From assembly GCA_964575605.1 (NCBI GenBank), contig CAZNRN010000017.1, positions 15,025-79,024 of the forward strand: a stretch of DNA of 64,000 nt. The letters are read 5' to 3'. Position numbers and translations under genes: made by a program. Positions within the stretch are counted from its first letter, which is position 1; every line of letters begins with the position of its first letter. The notes beneath the pieces are model-generated. The model was not told the origin of the DNA. It did not search any database and saw only the letters and a program-made list of their open reading frames with translations. The DNA comes from JAPWJZ01 sp964575605 (lineage in GTDB: Bacteria; Pseudomonadota; Alphaproteobacteria; Micavibrionales; UBA2020). Below are positions 33,527 to 41,892 of the stretch, one piece after another.

Positions 33527-34291
33527 TTATGCCGTCGCGGCCGGCTTTTTGACGCTCAGCGTCTTCATCACCGTCACGTCCTGCGTCAGTGCGGCATCGG
33601 CCGGTTTCGGCGGCGCGAATTTTTCGTTCACCACAGCCAGCAGTTTCGCGCGCTCGGCGTCGGAGAGTTTTTCGAGCGTCCGTAAAACCTGCTCGGCGGG
33701 CGTCGCGGCGGGCGGCGGCGGCGCGGCGGTGCCTTGCGCGCGCTTCGCTTCCTCGGTTCGGATGATTTTGATGATATCGTTATAGCCGTTCTTCTCGGCA
33801 AGGCGCAGCGGCCTGTCCCACGACAGGTCCGCGCCATTGTCGCAGAGCAGCTGCACCATCGCGGGATTGTTATTGCGCACGGCAATGCTGAGCGGCGTGA
33901 AGGATTCGTCCCAGCCGCTGTACCCCTCGTCGGGGTTACCGCCCTGCGCGAGCAGGTTTTGCGCCGCCTTCACATCATTCTGGAAGACGGCGATGCACAC
34001 CAGCGACATATCCCGCGTCTTGTAAAGGCGCAGACCGCCTTTACTGCCCAGGCCCGGCAGGCGATTTTCCTTGCCCCATTCCCGCGAAACCGTGAGCTGT
34101 TCATTGATATCCGCGCCTTTTTGCAGGCAGTCGTCGACCACATCCCACATGCGCGAGACGGCGGCCTTCGTCATCCGTTCCGTCAGCGTCTGGGGCGAGG
34201 GCACGCCGACATCGGCGTCGCGCGCGTGTATGTCGGCTAGCCACTTTGCTTCTTTTTCCCTGCGGTTCTTTTCTTTCCAGGCTTCGAACAT
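33527..34291 (-). CDS. Ankyrin-repeat protein (chromosomal)
   Basis: A 254-residue protein with a charged N-terminal helix (residues 1-25) and ankyrin repeats in the middle: RMWDVVDDCLQKGADINEQ, DVKAAQNLLAQGGNPDEGY and FTPLSIAVRNNNPAMVQLLCDNGADLSW. A Pro-Ala linker and a helical C-terminal segment (AEQVLRTLEKLSDAERAKLLAVVNEK) follow. AAGGAG six bases before the ATG supports the start. It is followed upstream on the same strand by a hydrolase-like gene. It is probably a cytosolic protein-interaction factor; its target is unknown. Confidence 0.82.
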   Translation of the reverse strand: MFEAWKEKNRREKEAKWLADIHARDADVGVPSPQTLTERMTKAAVSRMWDVVDDCLQKGADINEQLTVSREWGKENRLPGLGSKGGLRLYKTRDMSLVCIAVFQNDVKAAQNLLAQGGNPDEGYSGWDESFTPLSIAVRNNNPAMVQLLCDNGADLSWDRPLRLAEKNGYNDIIKIIRTEEAKRAQGTAAPPPPAATPAEQVLRTLEKLSDAERAKLLAVVNEKFAPPKPADAALTQDVTVMKTLSVKKPAATA

Positions 34292-34301
34292 TTGAACTCC
34301 T

Positions 34302-35444
34302 TTAAGCGGCGGGCTTGTTCTGCTGTTTTTGGGCGGCTTTCACGGCGGCGGAGGCCAGTTTCGCGGGCATCGGGCGCATGGCGCCGGCGATGCGTTCGCG
34401 GTAGGCGTCCTGCGCAGCCTGCGTCGCCGTGTCGTTCGCGGGCGGCTCGATCAGCTTCATCGTGTCGGGCGCGGGGCCGCGGTTGATGCAGTTGATGAGC
34501 GCATAAAGCGCCATACGCGCGAACTGGTTGTTGTTATCGTCGGTGGTCACATAGTGCGGCAGCTCGTGATAGCTGCGGCGGCCCGCCCATTTCGGATAAA
34601 GCGGGTCGAACCATTTCTTCTCTTTCTTTTCGCCCTGCTCGTCGTACTTCCACTCGTAATAGGTGGGGCGCACGGCGGTCGAGGCGAAAACCGAGGTTTC
34701 CGACAGCGGGCGGATGGTGAGGTCTTTCGTGTGCTTTTCGGACGCATAGCGGCCGAAGACAGTGCGCAGCGCGGTGCCCAAAGCGCCCCAGATCCAGTTC
34801 TTGCCGCGGTTGATGCGGTCGTTGCTGGCGACAAGGTAAACAGTGCGGAAACGGTCTGTTTCATGCGAGGGGCGCGAGATAGCGCCGACAGCGACCAGCG
34901 CGACTTCATGCAGCGCGTCTTTGGCTTCGCCTTCCTTCCAGCCGACCTGCTTCATCATCTTCAGTGTCGCGTTATAGGTTTCCTGCGCGACGATGGAACC
35001 CGCGCTGTACCCGAAGAACGTCACGTTGCGCAGCTTTTCCTTCGCCTCGGCGACTGACACGGGCGTGCCCGAAACAGAACCGTCTTCATTGCGCTTGAAA
35101 TCTTTCGCCACCAGCGGCATCAGCACGCCCGCGCCAAGGTCGAAACCGGCATCAGACGAGCGTTTATTCGGCATGCTGTCATAGAGCGCGAGGTTAAAAA
35201 GGTTTTTCAAAGACGTATGCGACCAGCCATATAATTTTGGCTGCACCGCAATTTCGCTGCGCCCGCGGATCAGCTCTTCCATGCGCTTCAGGCTGCCCGC
35301 CACGTAATCGGGACGGTTGTTGTTGGTCAGGAAGCCGGAAAGATAGACGACGGTGGGCTGGCTGATGTCGAGTTTGGACAGGTCGATTTCATCCAGTTTC
35401 GATTTGCCGTCCGCGCCTACCGTCTTTTCCCAAAGCTTGCCCAT
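34302..35444 (-). CDS. Alpha/beta-hydrolase-like protein of unknown function
   Basis: A 380-residue protein. PTVVYLSGFLTNNN near residue 32 looks like the oxyanion strand of an alpha/beta hydrolase, and FFGYSAGSIVAQETY near residue 145 contains the nucleophile elbow G-x-S-x-G. A likely acid and histidine follow but cannot be fixed. Ester or thioester cleavage is possible. It has no signal peptide. I take the ATG at 35444 with GAGGTG upstream; a GTG two codons earlier is possible. It lies ten bases before the ankyrin gene on the same strand. Confidence 0.6.
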   Translation of the reverse strand: MGKLWEKTVGADGKSKLDEIDLSKLDISQPTVVYLSGFLTNNNRPDYVAGSLKRMEELIRGRSEIAVQPKLYGWSHTSLKNLFNLALYDSMPNKRSSDAGFDLGAGVLMPLVAKDFKRNEDGSVSGTPVSVAEAKEKLRNVTFFGYSAGSIVAQETYNATLKMMKQVGWKEGEAKDALHEVALVAVGAISRPSHETDRFRTVYLVASNDRINRGKNWIWGALGTALRTVFGRYASEKHTKDLTIRPLSETSVFASTAVRPTYYEWKYDEQGEKKEKKWFDPLYPKWAGRRSYHELPHYVTTDDNNNQFARMALYALINCINRGPAPDTMKLIEPPANDTATQAAQDAYRERIAGAMRPMPAKLASAAVKAAQKQQNKPAA

Positions 35445-35627
35445 CGTCACACCTCTTTATATGTATCGTTTTTAATTTATCCCGCCTTTATAGACTTTGA
35501 CCAGTAATATGTCAAATGATATGTTCTTTACCATTGAAATCATTTAATATTTTTCAAACTCCTTGTTTTGCTTTTCATATCTGGTAATTCTGATACCTGA
35601 CGGCCAGCCCGCAAAAGGAACGACGAC

Positions 35628-36146
35628 ATGAAATCCACCACGAAAGCCATCACCGCAACTCTCGCGACCGCCGCGCTGAGCCTTGCCGCCGCTTTCACCA
35701 TCGTCGCCTACCAGCCCAAGGATTCAGCCGATCACCTCGACGACACGAAGTTCGAACAATGCGTGCGCGACGCCGTCACCTCGGAATACCCCGACGCAAA
35801 GGGCGGCGTGGTGCGCGCGGCGAACCGTGCGCCCGGCTATCAGGAATTCGGCGACATGCTGCATTTCCGCGAACGCGGGCTCAGCACCGTGAATTCGGTT
35901 TCTGTCAGCGAAGGCGAAGACGGCGGGCTTTTCGTCATGGCCGGCACGCGCAAGGCGCCTGTCGTGCTGCCCTCCAGCATCTTCCCCCAACTCTCCGCAC
36001 GTACCGAGCGCGGCTATTTCACAAGCGCATCATCGGGCGAAGTTCCGCCCGAACGCGCGAAAGAAAACGCCGAAACCGAAGCCGTCAAAACACAGCACGA
36101 CCGCGTCATCGGCAAGGTGCTGGCCTGCGGCAACTGGAAGAACTGA
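35628..36146 (+). CDS. Hypothetical protein with N-terminal membrane anchor or signal
   Basis: A 172-residue protein. The first 30 residues contain a hydrophobic stretch (ATLATAALSLAAAFTIVAY) after a basic start, which is a signal peptide or anchor. The rest is polar with two cysteines, near residue 45 and near 168. I do not recognise the family. AAGGA eight bases before the ATG supports translation. It stands alone between the divergent hydrolase-like gene and the convergent tadC. Confidence 0.7.
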   Translation: MKSTTKAITATLATAALSLAAAFTIVAYQPKDSADHLDDTKFEQCVRDAVTSEYPDAKGGVVRAANRAPGYQEFGDMLHFRERGLSTVNSVSVSEGEDGGLFVMAGTRKAPVVLPSSIFPQLSARTERGYFTSASSGEVPPERAKENAETEAVKTQHDRVIGKVLACGNWKN

Positions 36147-36406
36147 CCTTAAAATGTTCAAGTGGCTGTAATCGCACGATAGTGGTGCAAACAGTTGCTG
36201 TTTTTGGGCCTCTAATGCCTTCGGGAAGTTTAAAAACCGTGCGTGGATACCACGCCGTGAACGTCGCCATGACGTGTATCGAATAAAATCAAAACCTTGG
36301 CAAAAATCACCCCTGCCACCACCCCCGAAAATCCCTGCACGAAATCAATACCTTGCAAACCACCCGTTTTTTGGATGCCGGGAAGGCTAATTTCGGCGTG
36401 AAAATT
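36147..36406. other. Intergenic region between convergent genes
   Basis: This 260 bp gap lies between the small exported protein and tadC. It has a short palindrome CGTGGATACCACG near 36242 and two imperfect direct copies of AAATCA-ACCTTG-CAAA (near 36287 and 36344). No T-run terminator, tRNA or gene is evident. Confidence 0.4.
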
Positions 36407-37357
36407 TTATCGCGGGCTGTTGAGGAACGCGGGGCCCAGAATGACGATGAAGAGCGAGGGCAGGAAGAACAAGATCATCGGCACGGTCAGCTTGGGCGGC
36501 AGCGCGGCCGCTTTCTGCTCGGCTGCGGCCATGCGCATGTCGCGGGATTCATCGGCCAGCACGCGAATGGCTTTCGATACAGAGGTACCGTATTGCTCGG
36601 CCTGCAGCATGGCGGTGGCAAAGGAACGCGCGGGGCCGGAGCCGACGCGGGAGCCGAAACCCTGGAACGCGGCCTTGCGGTCGTTGAGCATGCCCAGCTC
36701 GGCGCAGAGGATGCCGAGCTCTTCGGCAAGCGGCGCGGATTGTTCGGCCATGGTATCCGCGATGCGGTTGATGGCGGCCTCGATGCCGATACCGCCCTGC
36801 ACGCAAATGAGCATCATGTCGAGCGCGTCGGGGAAGGCGAGCGAGATTTCATGCTGGCGCTTGTCGGCCGTGTTCTTCATTAAAATGCGCGGCAGCAGGA
36901 ACCCGATAAGCCCCGCGCCGAGAACCACCATGGTAATAATGCCCTGGCGCACTTCCTTGTCCGTCTTGGCGAAGACAAGCGCGGCGAAGCCCATCAGGAT
37001 AAGCGGCAATACAATTCTGGAGCCGAGGTAGAACAACGGCGCCATCGGGTCGCGGATACCTGCCTGCAGCATCAGCGCGCGGGCGGAAAGGCTCATGTCG
37101 CCTGCCAGCGACTGCAGGCGGTAGAACACCGCCATCGATTTCGCGCCGGAAATTTCCGGCTGCACTATCTTGGGTTTGTTGACCTGTTCCCGCGCCTGTT
37201 CGAACAGCGCCTTGCGCTTTTTCTCGATGACGTCCTTGTAGCGCTCGGCCTTTTCCTGGCGCTTCATGAAGGGAATGGCGAAACCGGCGAAGGCCACCGC
37301 CGCCAGCACGGCGGAAACGAGGACGATGTATACGTTCTTGTCTGTTGGTAAATCCAT
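36407..37357 (-). CDS. tadC: Tad pilus inner-membrane platform protein TadC
   Basis: A type II secretion F-family platform protein of the Tad pilus, 316 residues. A membrane helix near residues 8-28, two central helices (about 110-150) and one near the C-terminus enclose the F domain (about 168-290), with AFPDALDMMLICVQGGIGIEAAINRIA and EQYGTSVSKAIRVLADESRDMR. It works with TadB and the ATPase CpaF to insert pilin subunits. AGGGAGG precedes the ATG. It is the last gene of the Tad locus as arranged here. Confidence 0.93.
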   Translation of the reverse strand: MDLPTDKNVYIVLVSAVLAAVAFAGFAIPFMKRQEKAERYKDVIEKKRKALFEQAREQVNKPKIVQPEISGAKSMAVFYRLQSLAGDMSLSARALMLQAGIRDPMAPLFYLGSRIVLPLILMGFAALVFAKTDKEVRQGIITMVVLGAGLIGFLLPRILMKNTADKRQHEISLAFPDALDMMLICVQGGIGIEAAINRIADTMAEQSAPLAEELGILCAELGMLNDRKAAFQGFGSRVGSGPARSFATAMLQAEQYGTSVSKAIRVLADESRDMRMAAAEQKAAALPPKLTVPMILFFLPSLFIVILGPAFLNSPR

Positions 37358-37372
37358 CTGTCCCTCCCTTCC

Positions 37373-38362
37373 CTATACCTTGAAGTTGATCATCTGGCGC
37401 ATGATGATGATGCCGCACATCATCCAGCCTATAGCAATGCCCAGCCAGATATTGCCTTTGGTCGTGTTGAACAGGATGCTGATGTAATTCGGGTTCACCG
37501 CGTAAAGGCCGAAGGAAACCAGGATGGGCAGCGCGCCGATGATGGCGGCGGATGATTTCGCCTCCTGCGACAGGGCGCGCACTTTGCGCTTTAAACGAAA
37601 ACGCGCGCGGATAACGGTCGACAGGTTCGAGAGCACCTCCGAGAGCGAGGAGCCGGTTTCGGACTGGATCTGCAGCGCGGTTGCGAACATATGCACTTCC
37701 GCCAGCGGCACGCGGCGCGCGGTTTCAAGCGCCGCCTGCCCCAGCGGCACGCCGATCTTCTGGTTGTCGTAGATGCGCGTCATTTCTTCTTTCAAGGGGC
37801 CCTCATATTCGCGGCTGACCATCGCGATGGCCTCCGCAATCGGCATACCGGCTTGCAAAAGGCGCACGGCGGCGTCGAGCGCGTCGGCGAATTCGGCCAG
37901 GAATTTGCGCTGGCGGCGGCCCGCCAGGAATTTCAGCACCCATTTCGGCACGCCGAGGAAGGCGGTAAAGGTCAGGAACACGCAGGCTGCCTGCGGCCAG
38001 CTGGTCATGACCGACAGCAGGCCCCAGGTCACGGCGGCGAAGAGCAGAGAGGCCAGCCAGTAACGCGACACCGGCACCTCCAGCCCCGCCTGCGTCATCA
38101 GCTCGCGCAAGGAAGTGCGGTCTTTCTTTTTCTTCTCTTCTTCCTGGCTTGCTTCTTTCAGCTTCTTGGCGATATCGGCGCGCTGTTTCGCCAGCGCCTT
38201 GTCCTTGGTGTCGCCGTCGCCCAGCGATCCTTTGTTGTCGCGGGTGATGACCGACAGCACGCGGTTGCGTTTTTCGGCCTTTTTGCCGGCCAGCATCGCC
38301 AGTATGCCGCCGAGCAGCATGATCAGGACGACGACCAGCCCGGTAATAACCCACTTCGACAT
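37373..38362 (-). CDS. tadB: Tad pilus inner-membrane platform protein TadB
   Basis: Paralogous partner of TadC, 329 residues. It has an N-terminal membrane helix (residues 5-25), a charged coiled segment (about 45-85), two central helices and the F domain (about 165-290) with FADALDAAVRLLQAGMPIAEAIAMV and ATALQIQSETGSSLSEVLSNLS, ending in a C-terminal helix. The start overlaps the cpaF stop by one base (TGATG). It forms the platform complex with TadC. Confidence 0.94.
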   Translation of the reverse strand: MSKWVITGLVVVLIMLLGGILAMLAGKKAEKRNRVLSVITRDNKGSLGDGDTKDKALAKQRADIAKKLKEASQEEEKKKKDRTSLRELMTQAGLEVPVSRYWLASLLFAAVTWGLLSVMTSWPQAACVFLTFTAFLGVPKWVLKFLAGRRQRKFLAEFADALDAAVRLLQAGMPIAEAIAMVSREYEGPLKEEMTRIYDNQKIGVPLGQAALETARRVPLAEVHMFATALQIQSETGSSLSEVLSNLSTVIRARFRLKRKVRALSQEAKSSAAIIGALPILVSFGLYAVNPNYISILFNTTKGNIWLGIAIGWMMCGIIIMRQMINFKV

Positions 38363-39966
38363 CAGGCGTAGGCCTCCGACATGACGTCGAGGAGTTTTTT
38401 CTCGAGGCCAAACATGCGCGCGCGCTCGTATACGATGGGGCGCAGGCCGGAGGATTTCTGCTTGCCGATGATGCGGCCGTGCTCGTCCTCGCCTTCGTAC
38501 TCGAACTTGAACAGGTCCTGCATGGTGACGATCTCGCCTTCCATGCCGGTGATTTCGGTGATGTGCGTGACTTTGCGCGAACCGTCCCTCAAACGCTGCA
38601 CCTGGATGATGACGTTGACGGCGGAGGCAATCTGCTCGCGCACGGCGGCCGCGGGCAGGTTCAACCCGCCCATGGCGATCATGTTCTCCATACGCGTCAG
38701 GGCTTCGCGCGGGTTGTTGGCGTGCACCGTGCCCATCGAGCCGTCGTGGCCCGTGTTCATGGCCTGCAAAAGGTCAAACGCTTCAGGTCCGCGCACCTCG
38801 CCGACGATGATGCGGTCGGGGCGCATACGCAGGCAGTTCTTGATAAGGTCGCGCATTTTGACTTCGCCCACGCCTTCAAGGTTCGGCGGGCGGGTCTCGA
38901 GGCGCACCACGTGCGGCTGCTGCAGCTGCAATTCCGCCGCGTCCTCGCAGGTGATGATACGTTCGCCCTGCGCGATGTAGCGCGTCAGGCAGTTCAGCAT
39001 CGTCGTCTTGCCCGAACCCGTACCGCCCGAGACCAGCACGTTGGCGCGGCAGGCGCCGATGATCTTGATCATCTCCATGCAGGCGGGCGTCATGGCCTTG
39101 AATTCGAGCAGTTTTTCGAGGGTCAGTTTTTCCTTGGCGAATTTGCGGATGGTCATGCAGCAGCCGTCGATCGCGAGCGGCGGGATGATGACGTTCACGC
39201 GGGAGCCGTCGGGAAGGCGCGCGTCGCATATCGGCGAGCTTTCGTCGACGCGGCGGCCGATCACGCCCACGATGCGCTGGCAGATGGTCAACAGGTGCTG
39301 GTTGTCGCGGAACTCGATGGTCGCGCGCTGGATTTTGCCTTTTAATTCAATGTAGATCGTCTTGGGGCCGTTGATCATGATATCGGCGATGCCGTCCATG
39401 GCCAGCAGTTCTTCCAGGGGGCCGAAGCCCAGCATGTCGTCGGCGGCTTCCTTGGCGATTTGGGCGAGTTCGGCGGGCGTCACATCAAGCCCGCGGAATT
39501 GACCGATTTCCTGCACGGCCGAGGTGATTTCGGCGCGCGCGGCGTCGGCGTCCATGCGCGCCAATGATTTCAGGTCGATACCGTCGCGCAAGTCGGCCCA
39601 GATGCGCTTGCGCGCGCGGTCCATGCGCGGGTTGGGCGGCGGCGGGGGCGCTGCGGGCGCGGCCTCCCCGTGGCCATGGCCGCCGGTAGGCTTCGGCGCG
39701 GCGGCGGCGGCCTTGGGCTGCAGCGGTTGTACGGCGGCGCCCACGGTGGGCTGGGCGGGCGCCGCAGGTTGCGGCGGGGCTGCCGGGGGCGGCGGAGGTG
39801 CTGCGGTGACGGGCGGCGGCGCGGCGGGTGTCGCGGGCGCGGGCGGCGGAGGTGGTGGCGGGGCGGCCTGCGCGGGCGGTGCTGCGGGTGCCGTTACGGG
39901 CGGTGCCGCGGGTTTCGCGGGCGTCGTGCCGGGGGTGCCGGGAGTGTCTGTGCGTTTGCCGAACAT
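38362..39966 (-). CDS. cpaF: Tad pilus assembly ATPase CpaF/TadA
   Basis: Secretion ATPase that powers Tad pilus assembly, 534 residues. The first ~110 residues are a Pro-Ala rich low-complexity tail not usual at this length. The N-terminal domain follows, then the ATPase with Walker A VSGGTGSGKTTMLN, the Asp box (EDAAELQLQ), the Walker B region (RMRPDRIIVGEVRGPEAFDLLQAMNTGHDGSMGT) and a His box. Order and spacing with cpaE and tadB are as in other alphaproteobacterial Tad loci. Confidence 0.95.
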   Translation of the reverse strand: MFGKRTDTPGTPGTTPAKPAAPPVTAPAAPPAQAAPPPPPPPAPATPAAPPPVTAAPPPPPAAPPQPAAPAQPTVGAAVQPLQPKAAAAAPKPTGGHGHGEAAPAAPPPPPNPRMDRARKRIWADLRDGIDLKSLARMDADAARAEITSAVQEIGQFRGLDVTPAELAQIAKEAADDMLGFGPLEELLAMDGIADIMINGPKTIYIELKGKIQRATIEFRDNQHLLTICQRIVGVIGRRVDESSPICDARLPDGSRVNVIIPPLAIDGCCMTIRKFAKEKLTLEKLLEFKAMTPACMEMIKIIGACRANVLVSGGTGSGKTTMLNCLTRYIAQGERIITCEDAAELQLQQPHVVRLETRPPNLEGVGEVKMRDLIKNCLRMRPDRIIVGEVRGPEAFDLLQAMNTGHDGSMGTVHANNPREALTRMENMIAMGGLNLPAAAVREQIASAVNVIIQVQRLRDGSRKVTHITEITGMEGEIVTMQDLFKFEYEGEDEHGRIIGKQKSSGLRPIVYERARMFGLEKKLLDVMSEAYA

Positions 39967-39979
39967 GGCTTACCCTCCC

Positions 39980-41212
39980 CTACTTCTTCTTGCCGAGCAA
40001 TTTGAGCAGGTTGATGCCGTCTTTCTTCTCGCCGGTTTCCTCCTCGGCGGCGGGCTGCGTGCCGGCGGCGCGCGCGGCCATGGCGCTGACGGAACGCACG
40101 ATATCGGTTGCGGCCTTGTTCTGGCCGACGGGCTTGCCCGTGGCTTCGCCGCCTGCGAAGATTTTAGGCTGGTAGCCCAGCACCAGCGCGGGTTCGGTAT
40201 CGAGCGCGGCCTTGATGTCTTTTTCGCCCAGCTCCTCGCCCGCGGCCGCGCCCTTCATGTTGAGGACGAGATCGACGGCGGAAAGGCCCTGGCGCAGGTT
40301 CTTGATTTCGGTCAGCAAGGTGCGCGCGTTGCGCAAGCTGGGCAGCATCGCGGTCGTCACCAGCACCACATGCGCCGCGCGCGACAGCATGCGTCGCTGG
40401 ATGCCGGGCGAAGCGCCCGAGAGGTCGATCACGACTACGGGATGCTTTTGCATGACGCGGTTGACCAAAGTCTCGTAATTGTCCGGATCGGGGCTTTCGG
40501 TCATGATGGCGTCGCCGCCGCAGACCAGCAATGAAAGCTGCTCCGTCACGCCCTGCACGATGCGCTTCATGTCGTCGTCGCTGCCGCCCGCGCCGATGCG
40601 CACGGCTTCGGCCAGCGTCGTTGCGGGTTCGAGGCCATAAGCGATGCCGACGCTTCCGGAGCTTCCTGCCGCATCCATCAGCATGGTTTTCTGTTTCTGC
40701 ACCTCGGCGATGTTCCAGGCGAGCAGCTGCGCAACCGTGGTAGCACCCGCGCCACCCTTGGCGTCCATCACGGCGACGAGGCGCGAGCCAGAGAGGCCTC
40801 GTTTGTCGACAAGCGCCTTGGCAATCACCTTCACGAGGTCGTTTTCACCGACGGGCCTCACGAGGTAGTCGCGCACGCCCATGCCGACGAGTGAACGGTA
40901 GAGGTGGACGTCGTTGGTGGGGCCGATGATGACGGCGTCGGTGCCTTCGGCGCAGACGCCGGCCAGCTGGCCCAGCTGCGCCACGAAGTTGTCGGAGATG
41001 TCGTTGGTTTCGATGATGATGACTTCGGGCGAGGCGTATTGCGTATAGGTCGCGATCGCCTGGTCGATGCCGCCCTGGTTGACCTGGATGCCGACACGCG
41101 CAAAACGCCAATCAGCCGAGAGCTTTTGGGCTGTCCCGGCTGTGGCGTCGTCAAGTACGTAAAAGTCTACGCGCGATGCTGGCAGTAAAGTCGCGGTTAT
41201 ATCCTGGCTCAT
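39980..41212 (-). CDS. cpaE: Tad pilus localisation protein CpaE/TadZ
   Basis: MinD/ParA-like protein that places the Tad machine at the cell pole, 410 residues. Residues 1-130 form a receiver-like domain without a clear phosphorylation site. The ParA-like domain has a KGGAGATTVA P-loop at about residue 150 and VVVIDLSGASPG as the Walker B-like strand. The C-terminal 70 residues are an alanine-rich linker with a basic end. Operon position between cpaD and cpaF is typical. Confidence 0.92.
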   Translation of the reverse strand: MSQDITATLLPASRVDFYVLDDATAGTAQKLSADWRFARVGIQVNQGGIDQAIATYTQYASPEVIIIETNDISDNFVAQLGQLAGVCAEGTDAVIIGPTNDVHLYRSLVGMGVRDYLVRPVGENDLVKVIAKALVDKRGLSGSRLVAVMDAKGGAGATTVAQLLAWNIAEVQKQKTMLMDAAGSSGSVGIAYGLEPATTLAEAVRIGAGGSDDDMKRIVQGVTEQLSLLVCGGDAIMTESPDPDNYETLVNRVMQKHPVVVIDLSGASPGIQRRMLSRAAHVVLVTTAMLPSLRNARTLLTEIKNLRQGLSAVDLVLNMKGAAAGEELGEKDIKAALDTEPALVLGYQPKIFAGGEATGKPVGQNKAATDIVRSVSAMAARAAGTQPAAEEETGEKKDGINLLKLLGKKK

Positions 41213-41225
41213 CCTTCTTCCTTCA

Positions 41226-41882
41226 TTATCCTCCGCTGGCCGTCGAGACGTCGCTCGCGTTGATCTGGCCTTGGAGCGGCGGGTTCTTCACGCCGTTCTT
41301 GTAGTTTTCGACGACGATGCCGGCGCGGCGGCTTTCGTTGTCGGGTGTGCCGTCACGCCCCATCAGGTCTTCGGGGTTGACGATCATTTTCGCGATCGCC
41401 ATCTGCGTTTCGCAGCCGTAGTTGTAATCCATCGCGTTATCTAGCGTATCGCCGCCCTTGTAACCCGGCATGCGCATGCAGTTTTCGGCGGCCTTGGCCG
41501 TTACGGCCATGTAGGAAACCACCGCCTGTTCCGCATGGTTCGGCGTATTCACGGAAACGATGTTGACCTTCAGGTTGTTCACGCCGCGCTCATGCAGCAC
41601 GCGGCCGATTTTCGCGCCCTGCTGCTCCGCGCGCAGGCGGGCGGCCGGGTTGGCACGGAGGTATGACACCACCACCGCCATCTTGCCGCGGCCGTTGCGG
41701 GCATAGTCGTCGACAATGATATTGGCCTGGTCCCTGGTGAAGGCCGCCGGGTCGATGCTGACCGTTTTCATTTCGTCTTCGACGCGCATGGCGCCGGTCT
41801 TGACCTGCGAGGGCGTACCCATGCTGCAGGCAGACACCAGCAGCGCTATCGCAAGGCAGGCAAATTTATTAACCCGATGCAT
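41226..41882 (-). CDS. cpaD: Tad pilus assembly lipoprotein CpaD
   Basis: Outer-membrane lipoprotein of the Tad apparatus, 218 residues. A signal peptide with lipobox VSAC (cysteine near residue 19) is followed by the CpaD domain, which includes FTRDQANIIVDDYARNGRGKMAVVV and a C-terminal NYGCETQMAIAKMIVNPEDLMG signature. I take the ATG at 41882, preceded by GGGGGA, not the longer frame. It pairs with the secretin CpaC encoded just upstream. Confidence 0.9.
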   Translation of the reverse strand: MHRVNKFACLAIALLVSACSMGTPSQVKTGAMRVEDEMKTVSIDPAAFTRDQANIIVDDYARNGRGKMAVVVSYLRANPAARLRAEQQGAKIGRVLHERGVNNLKVNIVSVNTPNHAEQAVVSYMAVTAKAAENCMRMPGYKGGDTLDNAMDYNYGCETQMAIAKMIVNPEDLMGRDGTPDNESRRAGIVVENYKNGVKNPPLQGQINASDVSTASGG

Positions 41883-41892
41883 CGTTTCCCCC

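Noticed and set aside
32986..34291. Element border misplaced so that both ankyrin genes belong to the casposon
   Set aside because: The inverted repeat and target duplication put the second ankyrin gene (33527-34291) clearly outside, and its GC content is that of the chromosome. The two proteins are not close.
36147..36406. Small RNA or tRNA in the gap before tadC
   Set aside because: Only a short palindrome and imperfect direct repeats are visible; no cloverleaf or terminator with T-run.
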